Assembly (NCBI RefSeq): GCF_964340395.1
Contig: NC_135560.1
Location: forward strand, 23,626,675-23,690,674
Source of the DNA: Glandiceps talaboti
Taxonomy: Eukaryota > Hemichordata > Enteropneusta > Spengelidae
Length of the DNA stretch: 64,000 nt
Reading direction: 5' to 3'
Both the position numbers and the translations under genes were made by a program. Position 1 is the first letter of the stretch. Each line of letters starts with the position of its first letter. The notes under the pieces were generated by a model. That model had not been told where the DNA came from. It was given only the letters and a program-made list of their open reading frames with translations, and did no database searches. Of this stretch, positions 10,190-32,547 are shown one piece after another.

Positions 10190-12576
10190 AATCATGCACA
10201 CAGACACAGAGATCTGTGTCTCATTGAACAATCTGAAAATACAATAATTTTCCGATTATCCAATGGAATTTGATAAAATTGTCGCTTTCAAAAATATGTT
10301 CGATATTAATTTGTACCAAAATTCACAAACAAGAAAAAAAACACAAAGTACATCTAGCCACACACACACACACACATACATACATACATACATACATACA
10401 TACATACATACATACATACATACATACATACATACATACATACATACATACAAACATCTTGTATATCACATATCTTTACCCCTGTTGTCCTACCTTATCA
10501 CCTTCTTGTATATTACACATCTTTACCCCTATTTTCCTACCTTATCACCTTCTTGTACATCACATATCTTTTCCCCAGTGGCAGGATTGAGGGTAGGAAA
10601 TGTTCTTCCACTGACAGAATTCACAAACTCATTGTTGATGAAAATCTAGAGGATAAATATAAGAAAATACGTTTTTCACAAAAAAATATATATAACTGGC
10701 CGGATATTGATAACTTTGAAGCAAGACATTTAGCAAGGATTTAACTTAGGAAACTGCAAAAGTGCCTGAAAATCAAAATGTCGATATTACCCGATAGTAT
10801 TTGTTTTGAAAATGTTTTGTTAAATCAAATAACTTAATCGTAATATCGTAAACAGTATTGACTCGTCAGTGGGTGAACGATTTTTTGTAGCTGTATACAT
10901 GATACAATATGATGAATAAAACAATGATTTTGGGGTCCGCACCCAAAAATAAGTGCCCTCAACGGCGACCACGATTTAAACCTGTTGCTTCAATTCGTAT
11001 GGATAAGATTGACGACTATTAACATGTAAAAAGTCTAATTATTGGTACTTTAACACTTTTCAGTAAATACATTGTCGTTGTCTAATCGAAAAAATAATAC
11101 TACAAACTACATTTTATATTGCGACAGATTCAAAACCAAAGTTTTGATAAAAATTTAAACTTGTCACTACACCACCTACAGATAATATTGACCATTAATT
11201 AACTGATACAAATTGTCTTTTTATAAGTAATTGACCAATTTTCTAGTGAATAAATCATTTGGTTACTTGAAAAAAAATTGTCGCGGTTGCAGCTAGTGCA
11301 GGTTTGAAGGGAAATGCAACTCTTTGGTTTGTTCAATGCTAGAGGTATTTAATCATTATGCCAATTCATCTACAAACACGTTCACATGACCCATATCTAT
11401 ATAACGTGTATAATGTTAAGTGTCACACGGGGTCACACGCGAGTCTGTGACCTCACGTGACCTCTGACAAATGCTGAATTTTGTACTGAAATAAGATATA
11501 TATATCCCATCATATCGCTTGGATAACTATGAAATATTTTCACACTTGCCTGTATCACAAGGACAACTATTATCGCTTACACTGTTGATTTCGAATTGTA
11601 TGAATCCTGCTACTACAAATGTATCAATATACACTCTATGCTATAAGACAATTACTTTTGTTCTTTTCGTAAAGAATGGGGAAATATATTACATTTAGCC
11701 CGTAGACAAAGCAACAATCTATGAACTACTACACGGCCCTGGGGTCTGTATCTAGGTAGGCTGATATTCACTATCATAATTAGACCAGGTTTGGGTACAA
11801 ATAATTGTCCCGAATGCAACATACTTATTGAACTGTAACATACTTATTGACTTGGCCGCAGGTACCCGAATCAATCTGTATGATTTTTAAAAAAATGTAT
11901 GGTAAATGAGACTATGTTACTATACATATTTAAAAAAAATAAAAATCATACAGATTGATTCGAGTACCTGTGGACTCGGCCATAACTTAATGTTCGGGTA
12001 GAACGAATCATGCAGTATTGTATATCATATACTACATATATTGTGTGCTTCGTGACATATATGATAACATGGGGGTATGAAGGACACACACCATTGTTAC
12101 AATCGCTTTCCATTTGATGTTCTATCATATATGGACCAAACTTTAAGACAAGGAAGAAACCTTGTTCTGTGACGAACCACACTATTGCACACTTTTCTTG
12201 GTCTATACACATGAAATACATTTCAAAAACCGATTCGTGAGTTCAAAGTCCATACACTGATTGATTGACGCTAGTTATATCAAAGTGTACACTACATGTA
12301 TATAGGTTGTATGTCTGAGATCAAAACCGTTGCCTCAACACATGCGCTTTGGTGTTCGATGTTTGTGAAAATGAAGCCATGACAACGTTGTCAAGTGTAA
12401 GTAACATGGCCCATCCACATAAGTTTATACAAACCTGACACATTTAGTCAGTTTGTGACATACACGTTGGCAGATGAAAGAGTTCAACGTTGGAAACACA
12501 TGCGAAGATAGTACTGAAAGACTATTGATCATACCTGTGTATATTTCACCTCCGGTAATTCGATATTGTCCGTCAT
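2873..12576 (-). CDS. ALDH1A-like: Cytosolic aldehyde dehydrogenase, ALDH1A/ALDH2 group (complete, 13 exons)
   Basis: NAD-dependent oxidation of aldehydes to acids, possibly retinal. Exons: 12535-12576, 10541-10645, 9938-10078, 9619-9745, 8649-8839, 7763-7876, 6648-6750, 5958-6142, 4770-4934, 4316-4473, 4016-4090, 3700-3739, 2873-2902. They total 1476 nt (491 aa), all with GT-AG introns and matching phases; vertebrate ALDH1A proteins have about 500 residues and 13 exons. The start is [14 protein letters not shown], with an in-frame TAA upstream at 12628-12630 and no mitochondrial presequence. Catalytic residues are present: IIPWNFP (N161), VVKPAEQTP (K184, E187), [16 protein letters not shown] (E260), [11 protein letters not shown] (nucleophile C294), AKEE/IFGPV (E391), and the end [12 protein letters not shown]. 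The substrate-channel residues mix ALDH1 and ALDH2 types, so substrate is open. Introns carry microsatellites, foldback elements and a 47-bp repeat copying the exon 2 splice donor. Confidence 0.93.
3742..3809. repeat. (GA)n microsatellite abutting an ALDH 3' splice site
   Basis: About 68 bp of GA. On the coding (minus) strand it reads (CT)n running directly into the AG acceptor of the 40-nt penultimate ALDH exon (3700-3739). It therefore occupies the polypyrimidine-tract position. Confidence 0.95.
4975..5019. repeat. Near-perfect 22-bp-arm hairpin
   Basis: Two arms of about 22 bp built around AACCATAGACCCT and AGGGTCTATGGTT, with two mismatches and essentially no loop. It lies in an ALDH intron just upstream (gene sense) of the exon at 4770-4934. 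It could be a MITE relic; nothing shows a conserved small RNA. Confidence 0.85.
5262..5713. mobile_element. Foldback DNA element with GC-rich subterminal repeats
   Basis: A 450-bp insert in an ALDH intron. The left end (5262-5396) is a run of 14-15-bp units of the type GGACAACTGCCCCC. The right end (5588-5713) holds the same units inverted (GGGGGCAGTTGTCC), some spaced by TTC. The centre is ordinary AT-rich DNA. Terminal inverted repeats with tandem subterminal motifs, and GC content far above the surroundings, indicate a non-autonomous cut-and-paste transposon. No transposase is present; the superfamily is not assigned. Confidence 0.75.
6311..6500. repeat. Compound microsatellite (AC)n (AAAC)n (ACAG)n
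   Basis: About 190 bp of AC, then AAAC, then roughly 25 ACAG units in an ALDH intron. Long ORFs across it on both strands are artefacts of the repeat. Confidence 0.95.
7222..7400. repeat. Imperfect about 22-bp tandem repeat
   Basis: Five to seven degraded units of GTAGATACCTCTTGCAACAT in an ALDH intron. Confidence 0.75.
8445..8534. repeat. Inverted repeat, about 27-bp arms
   Basis: ACTCGAGTCAGGCTATAGTG at the left end is matched by its reverse complement at the right end, with a roughly 35-bp centre. Small foldback element or cruciform-forming sequence in an ALDH intron. Confidence 0.85.
9366..9540. repeat. Compound trinucleotide repeat (TGG)n (ATG)n (TTG)n
   Basis: Three successive trinucleotide tracts about 80 bp from the donor of the ALDH exon at 9619-9745. 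Open frames through it (poly-Met, poly-Cys, poly-His) are artefacts. Confidence 0.95.
10118..10188. repeat. (AAAC)n(AC)n microsatellite
   Basis: About 70 bp of CA dinucleotides, 40 bp from the acceptor of the ALDH exon at 9938-10078. Confidence 0.95.
10359..10452. repeat. (CA)n(CATA)n microsatellite
   Basis: CACA followed by about 20 CATA units in an ALDH intron, next to the 47-bp repeat. Confidence 0.95.
10457..10580. repeat. 47-bp tandem repeat spanning the end of ALDH exon 2
   Basis: A 47-bp unit is present about 2.7 times. The copy nearest the exon is the real 3' end of ALDH exon 2 with its GTAGGA donor (10535-10540, minus strand). The next copy repeats the exon end and a second GTAGGA donor (10488-10493). 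The third is partial. The unit is not a multiple of three. Confidence 0.85.
10780..11320. repeat. Interspersed repeat (family with copies at 40640-40925 and 7600-7755)
   Basis: Shares TAATTATTGGTA, a TTTTAACA-rich stretch, an ATTGT-TGTTGTCT stretch and GCAGCTAGTGCAGGTTT with a block in a STRA6 intron (40640-40925), and weakly with 7600-7755 in another ALDH intron. No coding capacity; probably a non-autonomous transposon. Ends are not sharply defined. Confidence 0.6.
11570..11740. repeat. Interspersed repeat, second copy at 30765-30925
   Basis: GTATCAATATACACTCTATG, followed by a GGGGAAATATATT block and CTACTACACGGCC-like text, recurs at 30765-30925 with moderate divergence. Non-coding repeat in the first ALDH intron. 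Confidence 0.6.
11854..11981. mobile_element. Foldback MITE-like element, 128 bp
   Basis: Left arm GGCCGCAGGTACCCGAATCA and continuation to ATGATTTTTAAAA; the right arm is its reverse complement with few changes. Arms are about 45 bp around a short AT core. Lies in ALDH intron 1. Confidence 0.8.
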
Positions 12577-12796
12577 TATAACCGTTGTAGGCACTATACA
12601 AGGTGCGATGATATGGTATGCTAACTTTTAGGTCAACAGACTTAATTTGATCAGAGGTCAGTCGTAATGCAACCAACTTCTCGTTATCAGGCTTAAAATC
12701 ACACTGTAAAGCGAACTTTGACGCTATGCATCATAACAACGACAGCTCGTCCAAAAAGACTTCGTCATTCACTAAGCACAGGCAGACACGTACAAT

Positions 12797-12869
12797 GTAT
12801 GTATGTATGTATGTATGTATGTATGTATGTATGTATGTATGTATGTATGTATGTATGTATGTATGTATG

Positions 12870-12908
<39 letters not shown>

Positions 12909-12983
12909 ATGTATGTATGTATGTATGTATGTATGTATGTATGTATGTATGTATGTATGTATGTATGTATGTATGTATGTATG
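12797..12983. repeat. (ATGT)n(GT)n(ATGT)n microsatellite
   Basis: About 187 bp of ATGT units interrupted by a GT run, roughly 220 bp upstream of the ALDH start codon. Confidence 0.97.
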
Positions 12984-13019
12984 TGCCAATGCTAACTTAC
13001 CCTAGGAAACGTACATATT

Positions 13020-13470
13020 GTTCAAAACTGTTTTTGGTTTTGAGAAATATCTTCTGCAAATTAAATATTCTGCCTATAGGAAACTACTGACTAAATTTAG
13101 AATTTCGGATTATAATATTGAGTTTGGTAGTAAAAGATTCTGTAAATTTTGTAGGGGATGAATTTCATCATTTATTTCTTTGCTCTCACTGTACTAATGA
13201 AAGAAAGACACTTTTACTTGTCATTAAATAATTAAAATTTTCATTCCTGAAATGCCAACAGTAAATTTGTGCATACTTTGGCGTCAGACACTAAATTTCC
13301 TGTTGGAAAATTTCTTGTTGATGTAAACAGTCATTCAGCAGTCGGCTAAAGGATTGTATTGTAGTCACTTTATTTCTGTATGGTATTTTTGTATGCTTTA
13401 CCATGAATGCTATGGCATGTTGTTATGCAATAAGGATTGTCTGATTGATTTCTAAAAATAAACCAACAAG
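13020..13470 (+). mobile_element. Truncated non-LTR retrotransposon (LINE) 3' fragment
   Basis: Translation near 13030-13230 gives AYRKLLTKFRISDYNIE, then CKFC, and in another frame DEFHHLFLCSHCTNERK. This resembles the short C-terminal region after the reverse transcriptase of many invertebrate LINEs (Cys-rich CxxC...DEFHxxxxC). A stop and frame change separate the pieces, so it is a decayed 5'-truncated copy. An A-rich end follows near 13455. Confidence 0.5.
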
Positions 13471-14845
13471 ATAAACCAAAAAAGCAATTGATGTACACTT
13501 TATAACATCAATAAATTATACCCACCCACACACTAAGTGATCTATCAATTAAAGTGTCCAATAGCATTTAGTCATCCAACTAGTCATTGAAATATACAGT
13601 GCTTGCTTTAATAATTCAGTCATCAGGCAATGAATCAATCTGATAGTGACATGTCATTAATTCAATCAGACACTCAGTTAGTCATTCAGTTAGTTTGCTC
13701 CACTTACAGAGTTAGTGAGCAAAATCTGAATTTTTGCAACAAATATGGCCACCACTCGACCATTATCACGATGGTTACTAAACAAAGTGACATGCATATG
13801 TTGACTACAGCATCTGACATTTGTGCCAGGTTTGGTTGAAATTGGTCCATGTATGTCTGAGATACAGGTGATAGTGGATGGATACCCAACATAGTAATCC
13901 TCTCTAGGCTTCACCCCATTGGGGACTAATAAACATTCCATATCTCTACTTACTAATCAGTGTTTTGTTGGTTTTTTTTTAGAAAGCACTGCTTGACTTA
14001 TGATTATATATATGGTCTGGATTACAGCAAGTGTGCATTTTACACCAATATGTTAGATGGAGACTGTGTTTCGTAGCTGAAGATACTAAAATGTTGTTTT
14101 TGTGTGAAGTTTGCACAAAGTAATGATTACAAAACAATATGAACAAATAGGTGAATAGTCTGGCTGCGCCCCCCCCCCCCTTCCTCCATCCCATTGGCCA
14201 AGTCCTTTGGCAAGATTTGAACCAATTTGCCACAAATGACACATATTTATCTATCAAGCAGACAAAATTTGCCCTTAAAGTTTTCATTTGATACATATTT
14301 ATTATTCATAAAAGAACTGTAAAAGTATCTTTCACAATACAGTACAAATTACAGCAACACAATGTAAATGATAAGATCTGAGTAAATCCATGAGAATGTA
14401 AAATATACTGAAGCATGCAGCTGTTGATTGATAGAACTAAAATTTATAGGGACAAAAGTATTACTAATCTTCACAGCCCGGATGTGACTTTTGTGGACCA
14501 AGGTTGCATGGCAAAAGGGCCCTCGAACTACCAAGGTCTGCAAAACCCATATCTGTGCTGTAAAGTTTTTAATCATATACCCAGTATCGATTTTAATACA
14601 ATTCAATGGAGAATATGTGCATTGAACCTGGGCAACAATTTTCTATATCATGTCCCGGAACACTGCCAAAATATGGCAAGTGGTGCACTTATCGATTGAT
14701 CCATTCACCCAGTGATTTGGCTTTGTTAATATCTTCATTACATTTAGGAAATGTCAGAAGCTGCCACTTATGTGCAAAAAATATTAATTAAAACAATGAA
14801 AGTCAACAATGGAGAATAAATTGTTCATGGTTCCAAGAATCACTA

Positions 14846-15056
14846 GCACAGTAGAATATAGTTACTTTAGAACAGTAAATTAAACGAATGCGGGGTTTCG
14901 ATCCATCTACTATGGACCTTGATCATGCAGTTCAGAGAGAAAAATTAACGTTGAAAATTTAAATCATTGTGTGATCAAGGTCTGTAGTAGATGGGTTGAA
15001 ACTGGCATTTGTTTTTAATTTACCCGTTCCAAAGTAAAATACTGTACTATCCTAAA
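14846..15056. mobile_element. Foldback MITE-like element, about 210 bp
   Basis: Arms of about 75-80 bp are imperfect reverse complements: left AGTTACTTTAGAACAGTAAA and CCATCTACTATGGACCTTGA, right the matching TCAAGGTCTGTAGTAGATGG and onward. No coding capacity. Confidence 0.75.
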
Positions 15057-15504
15057 TTCAACAATGGTTTGAATAAATGGACAAGAATAGTATGAAAACA
15101 GAACAATATCATTTTTGGTTTTCTATGGTGAACACTGGAGTAACTATTTTGCTCTTGGGTATTATGTTCTGTACCACTTATTTTAAACAACAACCTGTTG
15201 CTAATAATTTGGAAACTGATGGTAACATGGCCACATCACAATCACATATCTGGACTGCTAAAATTATCATTTAAATCTGTAACCTTTAATACTAAATGAA
15301 ATGGTTTATAACACTGTTCTGAGTTTAATATATCTTGGTTGTTATAAGTACAATTTTGAATTGAAAGCATTACTAACATGTATACACACTTTTACTATGA
15401 GGGCACTAGTAGATGTCTGTTATCTTGAGGGCTGTTATGCAGCAACTATTTCTGAGACTAAAAAGCCAAGGAAAATTGTTTCTACATAAGAGCACAAAGG
15501 GTAA

Positions 15505-15690
15505 TACGGTGTCTACTAGTGCCCGAATAAGGCAAGGCAATAAGTGTTTTATAACAGCATGGGGTGTAATATGATGTCGACTAGTGCCCAAATAAGGCAA
15601 GGCAATAAGTGTTCTATAACAGCATGGGGTGTAATATGATGTCGACTAGTGCCCAAATAAGGCAAGGCAATAAGTGTTTTATAACAAATC
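15505..15690. repeat. 65-bp tandem repeat, about 2.8 copies
   Basis: Units begin AATAAGGCAAGGCAATAAGT and contain GTCGACTAGTGCCC. The copies are nearly identical. Confidence 0.9.
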
Positions 15691-16201
15691 ACATTCTTAG
15701 ACCCATCCTCTTTCTAAAGTCAATGCATATCTCTGATAGAACTCCTGTAATAGTGCCCACGGTAATATAGAAAAACGAATGTTGCTCTGTATGCAAATTG
15801 AGGTCACTATGGGTCAATAGTCCATATCACGTGATATGATCTAAGCCAATCACTGAAGGCTATATGGACATAATGTGTTATAAAACTAAACTGGGTAACT
15901 CTCATGGTAGAAGTTTAATATCTCAAAGCTGCACCAAAGACCATAATCCTACAGGGTACACTGAAAATAAAGAAAAACTTGTGAAATTAACATGTATCCA
16001 TTGTTATTGTATTTGAAAAATGGCTGAAGCATCATAAATTCATAAATCTAAAGATTGATTGAAAAGGTGTAACCTCTAAAGAAAATAAGATTGGAATGAT
16101 ATAGAAATTGTAGCTAAATTAGGAGGTATGTTTTTATGGAATTAAACAAATTATGACACTTTTCCACATCTATGGCATTATTGAACTTTTCCTATGTTGG
16201 G

Positions 16202-28695
<12,494 letters not shown>

Positions 28696-28897
28696 TGCCC
28701 CAAAAATCGACGACAACAGCAAGAATATTAAGATTTCGTCAGTTACTATTTCAGGAAACACGGAAGTTAATGAGCAACAATAGCGCCCCCAACATAACAA
28801 CATCGCACGCACGCGCATGAACGAATAATAAAGTAAATATAAATATAATATTGATATAATATAAGCGGCTATTTTATAAAAATGAGTGACGTATGCG

Positions 28898-29112
28898 TTA
28901 ATTTTGGCGCGCTTACACACCTGTTCACGGTTATCAGTCACAGAGCAGCTAAGTTTACTTGTATTTCATTGATATACATGTAAACACAACACATAGTACA
29001 TATTTAATTTTGGCGCGCTTACACACCTGTTCACGGTTATCAGTCACAGAGCAGCTAAGTTTACTTGTATTTCATTGATATACATGTAAACACAACACAT
29101 AGTACATATTTA
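28898..29112. promoter_or_regulatory. Tandem 106-bp duplication with E2F-like motif, upstream of RING-UBR gene
   Basis: Two essentially identical 106-bp units, about 200-420 bp upstream of the RING-UBR start codon. Each begins ATTTTGGCGCGC, which contains TTTGGCGC, a match to the E2F consensus TTTSSCGC. Location and motif suggest a duplicated promoter element; binding is inference. Confidence 0.5.
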
Positions 29113-29134
29113 AGCCGTTGACCTATAGGCTTAT

Positions 29135-29275
29135 TGATTACAATAAAAATCGGCTTCACAAAAGACGGTCGAAGTAATGGCGTGGGTGCATAATGAATCT
29201 ACATCTGACACCGTGGCAACACGAACGCAAATAAGAACTGTATATGGGAGATAACCCACAACCGCCGGACCGCCC
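29135..29275 (+). repeat. Interspersed repeat, copy 1
   Basis: Shares ACAAAAGACGGTC, TGGCGTGGGTG, and AGATAACCCACAACCGCCGG followed by ACCGCCCA with 31018-31140. Confidence 0.75.
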
Positions 29276-31017
29276 ACTTGTTAGAGAATTCTCATGCTAA
29301 TTTATAGGATGTTAGTTGACATAAACCTCTATGTGCGGTGTGTGCATATTCGCCCCTATCCACTTTATGGTAGAATAGTATTCGGAGAGAATAAAATGAA
29401 ATTATATTTTATAATAATCATCAATTTAAAGGCAACTATTTATCTTGATATATCACCAATTCTTACAATAGGGATCGAGTTATCACAATATGTTTATTAA
29501 CTAACGCATCTGCCAGGCTCGACGTTTTGAATATTGGATACGTATAGCGTAACCTTTACACTTCGGGGTCACACGTTGACGGATATACTTACATTGATAA
29601 CAGCCACCTTTTATAACGACTCAAGAAAATTGGATGAAGATCTGGAAATTTTTACGACTTTAATTTCTACATGAAATAAATAAATAAATAGATAAATAAG
29701 TAGGTAAAATGTATATTGCAATGTGGTATACTGCAATATACTACGCTACACATAAATTTATTAAATCATAGCTAGCTAGCAACAGATAACATTTTTACAA
29801 CAGTTGTACATTCTCGCAAACCAGACTCTTATTTCTTTGAAATAGGGACCGGCTCGTTAAGAACGGTACCGTAAAACGGTCGTGGTTTGCGACAACAGTT
29901 GTATTATGATGTGCTCTGTTTAAAAAATATGTTGGCGAAAATAGTGGCGGATTTGAATGTTTACGCAACGGCACACTTTTATACTAATTACAACTACTAA
30001 CAATATATTAGTCGTAATATACATATGTATATAATATATTACGAGCATACTTTTAAGTTTGAGAGGCGGGTAGTTCTAAAGAAACTAACTGGAATGTTTT
30101 CCACAATATCATTTTTAAATACACTGTTACACATAACATGTTTTCATTGTGGATGACTTCAAAATATATCTCGTATACACGTATAATCTGTCAAACATAT
30201 ATTTTAATGTAATTTACATGTACATAATAACCTAAGTTAAAGAGTGAGAAAAGGTTTCAACTTACTTCATATTCTTATTATACTTCTTTAGTAATACTAG
30301 TATTTATCTTTTCACATTATAAGTTTATTTTTTGAACTTTTTATTCTTGGACTCCTTAAAAAGAATGGGATTCTGCCGAGGATAAGTGAAATAATTAAAA
30401 TTATAAAAATAGATCAAATATAAATTCATTTGTAACGTGTTTTCCTCTATGTATTGCCCCCCTCCTCTGAGCCCCCCCCCCCCTCGATTTGTTCTGGAAC
30501 AAGATCTTGTTTATATGTTTGTTTGTTTGTTTGTTTGTTTGTTTGTTTGAATATGTCTTGTTTCAGTGTTTTATATATTTTATAATTATATATTGTTTTT
30601 ATTGTTTCAGTCTGTTGTTTTTGACTTTATGAATAATATATATATATATATTTACAGTTTTTGATGTCAAATAAAATATACTATACTATATCAAATTACA
30701 GAATACTGATTGAAATGCAGTGTGTACGTGGGCTGGGAGGGGGGAGCGCATGGATACGTATAGTTGCTTTAATATATTGTTGTTTTCCTAAGGAATATAT
30801 CACACGAATCCTGTACTACATATCATGTATCAATATACGCTCTATGCTAAAAGATAAATAGAGTGTTTTCCAAAAGGCACATATATGGGGAATATATTCA
30901 ACTAAGAAATACTACACTCCTCTATGGGGGAGAGAGTACCCTATGGCGGGAGTAAGCCTTCACTAAAATAAACTGACAAGCGAGTGTGACATCTCGAGAA
31001 AAAAAAAGATGATATAA

Positions 31018-31140
31018 AATTGTCCAAGATGAACAAAAGACGGTCAAGGTTTGGCGTGGGTGTGTAATGTATCTATTCTGTAAACAAACGCAAATTAGAC
31101 CAGTATGGGGAGATAACCCACAACCGCCGGACCGCCCAAT
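31018..31140 (+). repeat. Interspersed repeat, copy 2
   Basis: Second copy of the 29135-29275 repeat; a further repeat shared with 11570-11740 lies immediately before it (30765-30925). Confidence 0.75.
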
Positions 31141-31396
31141 CACCTAGACGAACATCACAAGTTATAAGTGTTACAAAGTTCATCAAATCTAATTGTACGG
31201 TTTGTTTCACGGCGTCCATACGAGGTAAATTTTGTGTTGCAGTCTTAAAAAATTGGCGTTGAAATCGTAAATCATTCGACAGCACATTATTATCACCCTC
31301 TTTACTAAGAACAGATTACCTTGGTCGATAATGGACTTGACGTATTGAAGGAGTTATTAAGATCGGTAGCTGTCGTGAGATCTGATTGGTACACAA

Positions 31397-31430
31397 TGAC
31401 CCAGTGACCAGTATATTCAAGGTCGGGTCA
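31397..31430. promoter_or_regulatory. Cluster of nuclear-receptor half-sites upstream of STRA6
   Basis: TGACCC and TGACCA (31397-31402 and 31405-31410) form a DR2-type pair on the minus strand, followed on the plus strand by overlapping AGGTCG and GGGTCA (31420-31430). It lies 3.4 kb upstream of the STRA6 start codon. Such pairs can bind RAR/RXR, but chance occurrence is common. Confidence 0.25.
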
Positions 31431-32420
31431 GCTGGTGGAGATACTTACGAACCAACAAACATTAGTCAGTTGATGTGATATCAGGATATTGTATCCTTGT
31501 GATATATTTTTATGGCTTTGTCTGAAAAAAGTTCCTTGAATTAGAGTATGGAAAAACCGTGTACTACCTTTCGTAGTCCGTGACAAAATAAAAGCTAATT
31601 TCTTGAGGTAAACATATAGCCAGTCTGTATTATTTTACTGGTTTCCTTCTGTGACTTGTAAGCCCAGCGCCCCCTGCGACTATTTTACAATCTGCTTTGT
31701 TTTTTCTGTAACACTGATATTTGTTGTAATGTCTACAAATAGTTCAAAGAAGCTTTGAGTTTCCGAGGGACGATATTATTGGTTGAAGTCCATTCAAACA
31801 GATTCAGCTTGCGAAATAACACCTGTGCGTTTGCTTGTGCGAAGACATATAATTAGTGTCGGTAACTTGCCTAAACTTATAAACGGCACAGTCACACGAT
31901 CACGGATCCAATATTCCCAGTTTACCTAGAAGTTAGAGCGCCACACATTATAACAATCAGGTGCCATCTTTAATGTTAAGTTTATTGACTGAAAGTTTAC
32001 TTTACGACAGGCCAAACTTCAACAGATGTAATTATAACAAAAGCGTCTGCAGCCACCTACACCAGAGGCACCCATTGTTGTTTTTTTGTATCAGTTATCT
32101 TCTTGTCTTCAATACCCAATTGTGAAGTCTTCTCTTAGCTCACGCCATTCAAGCAAACTCACTGGTTTTTTTTCACCAGTTGTAATACCTCACATAACTA
32201 CATATTTCTTTGTGAAATCTTTGATTGGTGTAAAATACCACGTAAGGGATGCTTCAATGCATATGATCGTTAACAACATACATTATACATACACAGAGTT
32301 AGGCGTTACTTGATGTATTCGCATCAAATTTTGCTTTGCTATTTCCCATGAAAATTCGTGTATTGAAGTATATTCTCATTCACGTATAAATAGGCCAAAC
32401 CACCTATTGACTATAGATTT

Positions 32421-32547
<127 letters not shown>

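Larger units (their letters stand above)
12577..16201. other. Intergenic: ALDH 5' flank and RING-UBR 3' flank
   Basis: Upstream of the ALDH start codon two perfect AGGTCA half-sites lie at 12630-12635 and 12655-12660. The rest holds an ATGT microsatellite, a LINE fragment, an AT-rich stretch resembling dispersed invertebrate repeats (13690-13940), a foldback element (14846-15056) and a 65-bp tandem repeat (15505-15690). No convincing gene was found. A possible alternative 3' exon of the RING-UBR gene would have to lie here. Confidence 0.5.

Noticed and set aside
14349-14606. A final RING-UBR exon after an acceptor near 14567
   Set aside because: In the required phase it stops after nine codons without family resemblance; kept only as an alternative.
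14880-14915. tRNA-like B-box (GGTTTCGATCC) as a tRNA or SINE promoter
   Set aside because: It is part of a foldback arm, with no A-box or cloverleaf.
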